This document shows positions 14,970 to 21,769 of a stretch of 26,130 bases of DNA, one piece after another. This stretch comes from Candidatus Eiseniibacteriota bacterium. Its GTDB lineage: Bacteria; Eisenbacteria; RBG-16-71-46; JAFGJU01. The notes under the pieces are model-generated. The model was given only the letters and a program-made list of their open reading frames with translations, ran no database searches and was not told the DNA's origin. The stretch is from NCBI GenBank assembly GCA_016928935.1, contig JAFGJU010000002.1:1-26130 (forward strand), read 5' to 3'. The translations under genes were made by a program, and so were the position numbers. Numbering within the stretch: position 1 is the stretch's first letter; each line of letters starts with the position of its first letter.

Positions 14970-16655
14970 CTATTGGGCAGCAGTCTCCTTAAGTACCTCT
15001 TCGGCAGTCGTGAGGCCCTTCTTTAGCTTCATCAGGGCGTCCTCTCGGAGGGTCAGCATGCCCTCGGCGCGAGCCTGGTTCAGAATCTCGCTGGTCGGAG
15101 CCCTGTCCAGAATGAGGTCCCGGATGGCCGGAGTCACCGGCATGACTTCGAAGGCGCCCTGCCGGCCTTTGTAACCCGTGTTGTTGCACTCGATACAGCC
15201 CTTGCCCTCGTAGAACACGTGGTCGTGCACTTCCTCCTCCGTCATGCCGAGCTCGCGGACGATCTCGGGGTGCAGCTTCACCTCTTCCTTGCAGTGCAGG
15301 CAGATCCGCCTGAGGAGCCGCTGGGCCAGGATCAAGTTCGTGGACGAGGCGACCAGAAACGGCTCGATGCCCATGTCTATCATCCTGTTCACGGTGCTGG
15401 GGGCGTCGTTGGTGTGCAGGGTGCTGAGCACCAGGTGACCCGTCAACGCGGCCTTCGTGGCTATGGAGCCGGTCTCGAGGTCGCGGATCTCGCCCACCAT
15501 CACGATGTTGGGGTCCTGCCTGAGAAACGCCTTCAGAGCCGCAGAGAAAGTGAGCCCGATCTCTTCGTGCACCTGCACCTGGTTTATGCCCTCGATGTTG
15601 TACTCCACCGGGTCTTCCGCGGTCATGATGTTGACCTCGGGCGTGTTTATCTTGGCCAGGGCCGAGTACAGGGTCGTGGTCTTCCCACTGCCGGTCGGCC
15701 CGGTCACCAGGACCATGCCGTAAGGGCTCTGCACGGCCCTGAGGAAGTTGTCCAGCGCCCGCTGCTCGAAGCCCAGCGTGGTGAGGTCTATGTTGAGGCT
15801 CGACCTGTCCAGGATTCGCATCACGACCTTCTCGCCGAAAATCGTGGGCAGCGTGGAGACGCGCAGGTCTATCGTCTTGCCGAGGGTTCTCAGCTTTATC
15901 CTTCCGTCCTGGGGAACGCGCCGCTCGGCGATGTCCAGCTCCGCCATGATCTTGAGCCTGGACGTGATGGACGCCTTCATCCTGAACGGAGGCGCCATCA
16001 TCTCGTACAGCACGCCGTCGATTCTGAAACGGACTCTGAGGTACTTCTCGTAGGGTTCGATGTGGATGTCGCTGGCCCGCTTCCTGACCGCGTCTGCTAT
16101 CAGCGAGTTGACGAGCTTCACGACCGGCGCCAGGTCCGCGTCCTCCACCGGGGCGGCCTCTTCCTCCGGCCCTTCCTCCACGATCTCGACCTCTTCCTCC
16201 ATGCTCTTCATGACGTTGGCCAGAGAATCGGCCTGGTCGTAGTAGCGGTCTATGCCCTTCTTGATCTCGCTCTCGGACGCTATCAGCGGCTGCACTTCCA
16301 GCCCGGTGAGGAACTTGATGTCGTCGATGGCGAAGATGTTGCTTGGGTTCACCATGGCCACGGTGAGCTTCCTGCCCGCGCGCTCGACCGGTATGACCTG
16401 GAACTTGCTGGCCACGTCAGCCGGGATCAGCTTGATGACGGCCTTGTCGACCTCGATGGAGGAAAGGTTGATGACCGGAACGTTGTAGAGCTCGGACACG
16501 AACTTCGTGAGGTCGTCCTCGGTGATTGCCCCCAACTTCACGAGGGCCTGGGTGAGGCTCCCGCCGGTCTCCTTCTTCTGCTTGTTGGCTTTGTCAAGCG
16601 TCTCCTGTGAGACCAGCTTTTCTTCGACCAACCTTAGTGCCACGCTGTCGTGCAA
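14970..16655 (-). CDS. pilB: Type IV pilus extension ATPase PilB with MshEN-type N-terminus
   Basis: This 561-residue assembly ATPase has an N-terminal MshEN-like domain (two LVxxGxI-type halves in residues 1-65), known in other PilB/MshE proteins to bind cyclic di-GMP. It has Walker A GPTGSGKTTT (319-328), Asp box TAEDPVEY, Walker B DPNIVMVGEIRD, His box STLHTNDAPST and a zinc tetracysteine (CLHC and CIEC). An acidic linker (EEEVEIVEEGPEEEAA) separates the N-domain from the ATPase. I chose a TTG start at 16655 because AAGGAG lies about 7 bases upstream and the protein then begins as family members do. The longer frame to 16754 has no ribosome site and an unrelated Pro/Gly-rich sequence. It is first in pilB-T-C-S-R. 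Confidence 0.95.
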   Translation of the reverse strand: MHDSVALRLVEEKLVSQETLDKANKQKKETGGSLTQALVKLGAITEDDLTKFVSELYNVPVINLSSIEVDKAVIKLIPADVASKFQVIPVERAGRKLTVAMVNPSNIFAIDDIKFLTGLEVQPLIASESEIKKGIDRYYDQADSLANVMKSMEEEVEIVEEGPEEEAAPVEDADLAPVVKLVNSLIADAVRKRASDIHIEPYEKYLRVRFRIDGVLYEMMAPPFRMKASITSRLKIMAELDIAERRVPQDGRIKLRTLGKTIDLRVSTLPTIFGEKVVMRILDRSSLNIDLTTLGFEQRALDNFLRAVQSPYGMVLVTGPTGSGKTTTLYSALAKINTPEVNIMTAEDPVEYNIEGINQVQVHEEIGLTFSAALKAFLRQDPNIVMVGEIRDLETGSIATKAALTGHLVLSTLHTNDAPSTVNRMIDMGIEPFLVASSTNLILAQRLLRRICLHCKEEVKLHPEIVRELGMTEEEVHDHVFYEGKGCIECNNTGYKGRQGAFEVMPVTPAIRDLILDRAPTSEILNQARAEGMLTLREDALMKLKKGLTTAEEVLKETAAQ

Positions 16656-16768
16656 ATCAGTTCTCCTTGTGCTGGTGGGAGGACCGCCCTTGGAGTTCGC
16701 CGGGAGGCCCGGACGGCCGGATTGTGCTTGCGGCGACGCAGGTGCGCAGTCCACGTAAGGGTTCGCAG

Positions 16769-16787
16769 CAGCATGATTGGTGCCAAC
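16769..16787 (-). promoter_or_regulatory. Sigma54-type promoter of pilB-T-C-S-R
   Basis: The coding strand reads GTTGGCAC-CAATCA-TGCTGC, with GG at 16784-16783 and GC at 16772-16771 exactly 10 bases apart. The -24 half TTGGCAC is perfect. The -12 half (ATGCTG) deviates at its first T. The start would be near 16760, with a leader of about 105 bases before the TTG of pilB. It implies that pilS and pilR are inside their own regulon. Confidence 0.7.
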
Positions 16788-16910
16788 CCGGACGGAACGG
16801 GCGACCCGCGGCTGCTCAAAGGCGAGGGTCTAACCCACGAGCCGTGCCGCTGTTGCGGCGAGACGGCCCGCAGTCTACGGGGAAGCCCTGAGGCAGAGGC
16901 GGCGAGACGG

Positions 16911-16943
16911 CGGAGTTATGCAATCATACATTGCATTCTGCAA
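16911..16943. promoter_or_regulatory. Candidate PilR enhancer sites upstream of pilB
   Basis: TTGCATTCTGCAA (16931-16943) is a perfect dyad, TTGCA-N3-TGCAA, centred about 153 bp upstream of the -24 element. Exactly 20 bp away, 16911-16923 carries a weaker copy matching 8 of 13 positions, with the half-site TGCAA in the same place. The 20-bp phase equals that of the pilin pair. Nothing else was seen in the 272-base gap between the ComEA-like gene and pilB. Confidence 0.6.
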
Positions 16944-17027
16944 ACCATGAGCACAGTCCTCGTGAGACAACGTGCTCGCATGAGGGCCGGCCTCAGTCAG
17001 TCGGCCCCGGCACCGAGCCCTCCCGGT

Positions 17028-17579
17028 CTATTCCCGGGTCCTTGAAACGTACACGTGGGCACGGAGGCGTGACAGGATCTTTTCCCCCACGCCCCTGACG
17101 TCCAGAAGGTCTTCCACTCTCTTGAACCTCCCCACACGCGCGCGGTGTTCGAGGATCCTGCGTGCCAGTGCAGGCCCTATCCCCGGAAGCTCCTCGAGCT
17201 CCGCCTGGGTTGCGAAATTCAGGTCCAGCATTCCCGCCGGCGCGGCCTCGCTCCCTCCGGCCCCGCCGCCGGCCCGTCCCACGCCGCTCCCCCGAAAGGC
17301 GTCTTCACCCGCGGCCGCGAGCTCACGAGCGCCCCCGGAGCCGCTCACCCACGAGCCGTCATCCGCCGCGGACCCGCGGGACTTGGCCTCGGATTCCGCT
17401 CCCGTTTCGCCGTCGGGCCATGAGGTCCAGTCCGTACGAGGGTCGAGCGCGTCGGGCAAGTCAAAGAGCAGGAGGGCAATATGAAAAAGGCCCCCACCCA
17501 GGAGGCACAGAGACACCGTCAGGAATACGACTCTCTCTTCTCGCGTTAGCAGCGCTGCTCTAGACCTGAGGCCGGCCAT
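17028..17579 (-). CDS. comEA: ComEA-like helix-hairpin-helix DNA-binding protein
   Basis: This is a 183-residue membrane-anchored protein. A single hydrophobic helix (about 18-39) is followed by a long low-complexity Gly/Ala/Glu linker (about 45-115) and a C-terminal double helix-hairpin-helix domain (117-180). The motifs are LDLNFATQAELEELPGIGPALA and DLLDVRGVGEKIL. This is the layout of ComEA, the periplasmic DNA receptor that ratchets DNA during natural transformation together with type IV pili. It lies upstream of pilB and 86 bases below the TonB receptor gene. The ATG at 17579 has only a weak ribosome site. Small HhH proteins of this type also occur outside competence systems, so the competence role is inferred. 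Confidence 0.85.
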   Translation of the reverse strand: MAGLRSRAALLTREERVVFLTVSLCLLGGGLFHIALLLFDLPDALDPRTDWTSWPDGETGAESEAKSRGSAADDGSWVSGSGGARELAAAGEDAFRGSGVGRAGGGAGGSEAAPAGMLDLNFATQAELEELPGIGPALARRILEHRARVGRFKRVEDLLDVRGVGEKILSRLRAHVYVSRTRE

Positions 17580-17665
17580 GTCCGAAGCGCCCTGCCGCCG
17601 GCGGGCGGTCCCTCAGCCGGTAGTCACCTGGCGAACCGGGCCGAAGAGCGGCGGGTCATGAAACG

Positions 17666-19921
17666 TCAGTCCAGCAGCCTCCAGAGGATTCCGACCTCGT
17701 AGCTGCGTCCGGGCATCGGGTAGTAGGCGGCCGACCGCCCCTCCTCGAGCGACATCAGAGAACGCGAGGGATACTCTTCGTCCGAAGCGTTTCTGAGGCG
17801 CGCGAAAGCGGTGAAACCGGCCAACGAAGCGGACAGTCTCCCCTCAAGCAGGAAGTAAGGCCCCTGGGTCGAGCCGAAAGGCTCAGCGCACGTGCCCACG
17901 TGGGCGGCGTCCACGGCCAGCTCGACCTCGAGCTCCGGATACGGCTCCACGCCGTGCGTGAACCACAGGTTCAGCCTGCTCTCCGGCATGTACGGCAGCC
18001 GGGCGTCCGCCGCGTCTTCGACCGATTGCAGCGTAAGGTTCGCCCCGGCCACCGACTTCCCTTTCCTCGCCACTTCCAGGCACATCTCGGCTCCCACGGC
18101 GTCCACCTGGTCCGAGTTCTCCGGCCTGTACGTGACAGTCGAGTCGGAGAAGGACACAGATTGGGCCCACTCTATGTAGTCCTCGGTCCTCGACGCGTAG
18201 CACGTGGCGCCGCCCCGCAGAAAGTCGTTCAGAACGCTGAATCGCGAGCCCACCTCGCCCATCCAGCTCGACTCGCCGACCAACCGGTCGTTTCCTGCGG
18301 TCACGTGAGACCACCCTCCCCACGCCGTGGTCTGCGCCGGCCAAAACAGGTCGTTCATGGTGGGAGGGTTGAAGCCCCGGCCGAACGAGAACCACACCAT
18401 CCCGCTGCTCATTTCGTGCCAAACGGACCCGTAGGGACTCAGCTCGTTCCCGAAGTCCGAGTGGAAGTCCGCCCTGACGGAGACGAGGCTCTTGAGCCAC
18501 TGCCCCGTGCTGAGCCTGGCCGCGGCGAACGCGTATCCCTCATTGGTGGCCGGGTCCCACGAGCTCACCGCGTCTCTACAGGAAAGCTCGTTTCTCACGA
18601 AGCCACCGCCGCAGACGACGTCGCCCACCGAAGTGCCGTCCAGCGACACGTCCAACGCGGCTCCGTACTTCGTGAGGTCGCTCTCGGTCTCCGAATAAGG
18701 GTCGCTGTAATCCGTGTCTTCGTCCGAGCCGAACACCCCGAACTGAAGCCTGGTGCCCTCCCCCCACGGCGCTCGGCCCGCGAGCTGGACCCTTTTCGCC
18801 CGGGTCTTCTGCTCCGAGCCGCTCACAGTCTTGAGAGTCCCGGAATGAGACATCAGCAGCGCTCCCACGTCGGAGTGAGCGCCGAGCTCGTAGTCCAGCT
18901 TGCCGAAGAAGTTGTTTCCGACGTACCCCTTGTAAGGCGGAGCGCCGTCGGTCCCGGAGTCCTCTATACCAAGAATCATGCCGACTCGACCCATCTGTCT
19001 GCCGAAGGTGGCGATGTGCTTCCTGTAAGCGGCGCTGCCGGACGACACGCCCACGAAGGACACGGGCGTGCCGCCGCGGTCCGGTCGTACAGTAACCAGG
19101 TTCACTACGCCGGCAATGCCGTTTCCACCGTGGAGAGAGCCCAGGGGTCCTCTGACGATCTCGATGCGCTCCAGCAGGGACGCCGGCACGGTGTTGAATT
19201 CCACGTCCCCGTTCTGGGCGTTGTTGAGCAGGACTCCGTCCAGCACGACGGGTGTTCTCCCGGACCTGCCCCCCCTCAGCCCGATCAGCTCCAGGGCTCC
19301 GAACGAGCCGTAGCTTCCCGGGTTGACGCCTTCCTTCCTGGCCAGAATCCCTATCAGGTTCTTCTCCGCGTTCGCCTCGATCTCCCTTCTGTTGACGACA
19401 GTCACGCCGGCCGGTGTGTCTTTCAAGGTGGTGGAGAGCTTCGTGGCGGTCACCTTGACCTCCGCCACTCTGTAAGACGGCAGGCCATCTCCAGCCTTTT
19501 CCTCCCGGACCTTCCCCCTTCCGGCCGCCTCTTCGCCGACTCTCTCCTCACCCCCCGTCTCTCTTCTGGTCTCCGCTCCGGCGGTCTCTTCTGCTCCCGC
19601 TCTTTCCGTCCCCGGCATGAGCCTCTCTGCTTCCGTCCTTTCAACCGCGGCAGTAGTGTCACCGGCAGTAGTGTCGCTGACAGACGACGGGCTCGCTCCC
19701 GACGCGACAGTGTCGGCCCCCATGGGCGCCGCGAGGTCCGCCACGCCCGCGAGCGTGTCCGGCTCCTCAGGGCTCGACGAGCCCAAGGTCACGCCCAGGC
19801 CCGAACCGCCTGCAGAAGCCTCAGGAGCGGCGGCGGCAGCCGCCGCGGCCAGTGAACTCGCGCCCAGCGCGCAGACACACAGAACGGCCCAGAAGGGCTG
19901 CAAGAACGGCGACCTCGACAT
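17666..19921 (-). CDS. btuB: TonB-dependent outer-membrane receptor, BtuB-like
   Basis: This 751-residue receptor has a signal peptide (1-28, then an Ala run). A plug domain follows from about 150, with a TonB-box-like AEVKVTATKL, GVTVVNRREIE, LIGLRGGRSGRTPVVLDGVLLN and IEIVRGPLGSLHGGNGIAGVVNL. The remainder is a beta-barrel with many aromatic-rich strands. Cobalamin as substrate follows from the riboswitch upstream of the same operon rather than from the receptor itself. Between signal peptide and plug is an unusual spacer of about 115 residues (30-147) that is low-complexity and, in its second half, strongly charged. The gene starts 32 bases after the S-component stop. The last residues (ILWRLLD) lack the usual terminal Phe. 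Confidence 0.9.
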   Translation of the reverse strand: MSRSPFLQPFWAVLCVCALGASSLAAAAAAAAPEASAGGSGLGVTLGSSSPEEPDTLAGVADLAAPMGADTVASGASPSSVSDTTAGDTTAAVERTEAERLMPGTERAGAEETAGAETRRETGGEERVGEEAAGRGKVREEKAGDGLPSYRVAEVKVTATKLSTTLKDTPAGVTVVNRREIEANAEKNLIGILARKEGVNPGSYGSFGALELIGLRGGRSGRTPVVLDGVLLNNAQNGDVEFNTVPASLLERIEIVRGPLGSLHGGNGIAGVVNLVTVRPDRGGTPVSFVGVSSGSAAYRKHIATFGRQMGRVGMILGIEDSGTDGAPPYKGYVGNNFFGKLDYELGAHSDVGALLMSHSGTLKTVSGSEQKTRAKRVQLAGRAPWGEGTRLQFGVFGSDEDTDYSDPYSETESDLTKYGAALDVSLDGTSVGDVVCGGGFVRNELSCRDAVSSWDPATNEGYAFAAARLSTGQWLKSLVSVRADFHSDFGNELSPYGSVWHEMSSGMVWFSFGRGFNPPTMNDLFWPAQTTAWGGWSHVTAGNDRLVGESSWMGEVGSRFSVLNDFLRGGATCYASRTEDYIEWAQSVSFSDSTVTYRPENSDQVDAVGAEMCLEVARKGKSVAGANLTLQSVEDAADARLPYMPESRLNLWFTHGVEPYPELEVELAVDAAHVGTCAEPFGSTQGPYFLLEGRLSASLAGFTAFARLRNASDEEYPSRSLMSLEEGRSAAYYPMPGRSYEVGILWRLLD

Positions 19922-19953
19922 TTCAACCTCCGGATCTTCCCAGGGTTTGCGGA

Positions 19954-20478
19954 TCAGCCGTTGTCGCGCACCGACAACAGCACGTCAGCCAGTAAGAAGA
20001 ATATCATCCCGTTCGAGACGAAGTGAGTCACCGAAAACGCAAGGCCCGCCACCACCACAGGCAGCACGGAGTCCACGGACACGCCAAGCGCCAGGTTTGT
20101 GAGCAGGTCGTACTGCAGCGTGAGCAGCACTCCGGCCGCGGCGAACACCGCGCTTCTCACGGCTCGCCTGGCGGACACGCGCCTCACCAGCGGAGCCGTG
20201 GCCCCTGCCGCGCCCACCACGCCCTGGCCCACCGCCTGGGACACCGTGACAAGCGGGATCGCCGCTCCCATGGGATTGGCGATGGAGTAGATCAGCATCG
20301 TCACGACCCCGACCAGGGCTCCACCACGCACGCCCAAGATGCTCCCCGACACAAACACGACGAGCGTGATGAGCTCCACGTTCGGCACGGCCATGAGCAG
20401 GAAGCCGAGCGCCACTGCCAGGCTCGAGAGGAGCCCAGCCAGGGCGACCTTGTGAGTGGTCTTAAGAACAACTCTCAT
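19954..20478 (-). CDS. ECF-type transporter S component, probably for cobalamin
   Basis: This is a 174-residue, very hydrophobic protein with about five to six membrane helices. Features such as SSLAVALGFLLMAVPNVELITL, GVRGGALVGVVTMLIYS and NPMGAA match substrate-binding S components of energy-coupling-factor transporters. I chose the ATG at 20478, behind GGGGAGG. The frame runs open to 20724, but that part overlaps the riboswitch and does not look like protein. The cobalamin riboswitch upstream and the BtuB-like gene downstream suggest vitamin B12 or a corrinoid precursor as substrate. No EcfA or EcfT genes are in the window, so it would need a shared ECF module elsewhere. Family assignment is by layout and context. 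Confidence 0.82.
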   Translation of the reverse strand: MRVVLKTTHKVALAGLLSSLAVALGFLLMAVPNVELITLVVFVSGSILGVRGGALVGVVTMLIYSIANPMGAAIPLVTVSQAVGQGVVGAAGATAPLVRRVSARRAVRSAVFAAAGVLLTLQYDLLTNLALGVSVDSVLPVVVAGLAFSVTHFVSNGMIFFLLADVLLSVRDNG

Positions 20479-20517
20479 GCTGCCTCCCCACCGTGCCGAC
20501 CCAAAAGAAAACCCCCA

Positions 20518-20570
20518 CCCAAGGCAGGATGAGGGACGACAGCCGTTAACCTCCCGTCGAAGGCCTTGGG
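20518..20570 (-). terminator. Terminator-like stem of the cobalamin riboswitch expression platform
   Basis: On the minus strand CCCAAGGC (20570-20563) and GCCTTGGG (20525-20518) form a perfect 8-bp stem around a 37-base loop. It is followed by TGGGGGTTTTCTTTT. It lies between the aptamer and the S-component ATG, where a regulated terminator is expected. The short G-run before the T tract makes it imperfect. Confidence 0.55.
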
Positions 20571-20574
20571 CGAG

Positions 20575-20731
20575 CGCGCAGGCAGGTCTCCTGACTTGCG
20601 GGTCACTGGAATCACCGCGCCTTCCCGGGAAGACTCCCAGTGGCTTCGTGCGGCTTCCTAACCGTTCACAGTGGCGGGGCCGTGCTGGCTTCTCACCAGC
20701 TTCCCTCTGCCTTACGGCAGTCACCTGCGCG
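20575..20731 (-). ncRNA. Cobalamin riboswitch aptamer
   Basis: The minus strand carries the conserved elements of the cobalamin aptamer in order: GGGAAGCTGGTGAGAAGCCA, then ACGGCCCCGCCACTGT, then a GCCACTGGG arm, and finally the B12 box AAGTCAGGAGACCTGCC. The closing stem P1 is visible as CGCGCAGG (20731-20724) with CCTGCGCG (20582-20575). The aptamer ends 97 bases before the S-component ATG. Binding of adenosyl- or a related cobalamin would be expected to switch off the uptake genes downstream. Confidence 0.96.
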
Positions 20732-20763
20732 AACTTCTTTTTCTCGAAACTTTGTGTCCTCCA

Positions 20764-20792
20764 CTATTACCAGAACAACCCGGGCCAGTCAA
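20764..20792 (-). promoter_or_regulatory. Sigma70-like promoter of the cobalamin uptake operon
   Basis: On the minus strand TTGACT (-35, five of six matches) is followed by a 17-base spacer and TAATAG (-10, weak). The predicted start near 20757 is about 26 bases before the riboswitch. The rest of the gap up to the PHP gene (20793-20902) shows no feature. Confidence 0.5.
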
Positions 20793-20902
20793 CATGAAAA
20801 CCTTGCAGGCAGTCCCCGATAAGACCGGCCCCACGGACACGAGTGCGGGCATGCACGCGGGCAGGCGCCGGGCACGGGCGCGACGCAGCTCGGACGGACG
20901 GA

Positions 20903-21769
20903 TCATGTGGTGACGGACTTGGCGAGCACCTGTCTCAGACTGACGAGGACGGAGTAGGGGACTCTCTCGGAGCCCACGGTCGCGCTGGCGGTCCGGGAAC
21001 CGTGCGAGTCGGAGCCGCCGGTAACCGCCAGGCCGTAACGCCGGGCGATCTCCATGTAGTATTTGACCGCGCCCCTGTCGTGCTTCGGGTGCCAGACTTC
21101 GATTGCCTTCATGCCCAGCTCCACGAACTCAGGGATGAGGTCGTCTCTCTGCGCTGTGCCTGGGTGCGCAAGAGAGGATATGCCGCCTGCCCTCTCCACC
21201 AGTCGGAAGGCGTCCGCCGGAGAGAGCAGAAGCTTAGGCACGTAGGCCGGAGACCTGTGGCCTATGTAGCGCCTGAAGGCCTCCTCGAAAGTGTCCACGT
21301 AGCCGCTTTCCAGCAAGGCCTCCGCCACGTGAGGCCTGCCCAGGGCGCCGTTTTCGGCTATCTTGAGCACTGACTCCAGCTCGATGTCGACTTCCAGCTG
21401 CTTCAGCTTCTCCAGTATCTTCTTGACCCGCTCCAGCCGGGCGGCCTTGAACCTCCCCAGCTCGCTCACGAAATGCTCGTCGGTGTGGTCCACGAAGTAG
21501 CCCAACACGTGGATGTCCGACACTCCGTCGCTTACGCTCAGCTCCACACCCGACACCACCTCAACTCCGACCTCGGCCCCCACGGACATGGCCTCCTGGA
21601 CTCCCCCGACTGAATCATGGTCGGTCACGGCAACGGCGCGGAGCCCCTTCTCCTTTGCCTGGACGACTATCTCCCGGGGCGTGAGAGTGCCGTCGGACCA
21701 GTTGGAGTGGATGTGGAGGTCGATGCGCCCCGAGGCGTCGGGCTTGTCCTTGCGGGCCGCTCGGCTCAC
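20903..21769 (-). CDS. PHP-domain phosphoesterase (TrpH/YciV family)
   Basis: This is a 288-residue metal-dependent phosphoesterase. The PHP metal ligands are all present: DLHIHSNWSDGT (His19, His21, Asp26), TDHDS (Asp50, His51), GVELS (Glu76), SLAHPG (His202) and GGSDSHG (252-257). An inserted helical domain lies at about 100-180, as in the TrpH/YciV group. Members act as 3',5'-nucleoside bisphosphate phosphatases or 5'-3' exonucleases on short RNA. The exact substrate cannot be read here. Its ATG overlaps the stop of the TPR gene (ATGA), so the two are translationally coupled. Confidence 0.9.
   Translation of the reverse strand: MSRAARKDKPDASGRIDLHIHSNWSDGTLTPREIVVQAKEKGLRAVAVTDHDSVGGVQEAMSVGAEVGVEVVSGVELSVSDGVSDIHVLGYFVDHTDEHFVSELGRFKAARLERVKKILEKLKQLEVDIELESVLKIAENGALGRPHVAEALLESGYVDTFEEAFRRYIGHRSPAYVPKLLLSPADAFRLVERAGGISSLAHPGTAQRDDLIPEFVELGMKAIEVWHPKHDRGAVKYYMEIARRYGLAVTGGSDSHGSRTASATVGSERVPYSVLVSLRQVLAKSVTT

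Noticed and set aside
15219..16610. A 463-codon plus-strand open frame opposite pilB
   Set aside because: It is antisense to an ATPase with all motifs intact, and its translation has a Leu/Val/Arg/His shadow composition without family motifs.
17900..19855. A 651-codon open frame on the plus strand opposite the TonB receptor gene
   Set aside because: It is antisense to a clearly recognisable receptor and its translation is rich in Arg, His and Pro with no domain. It is the usual shadow frame of GC-rich coding DNA.
20479..20724. N-terminal extension of the S component through the riboswitch region
   Set aside because: The extension overlaps the conserved cobalamin aptamer, does not resemble protein, and a strong GGGGAGG ribosome site precedes the internal ATG at 20478.
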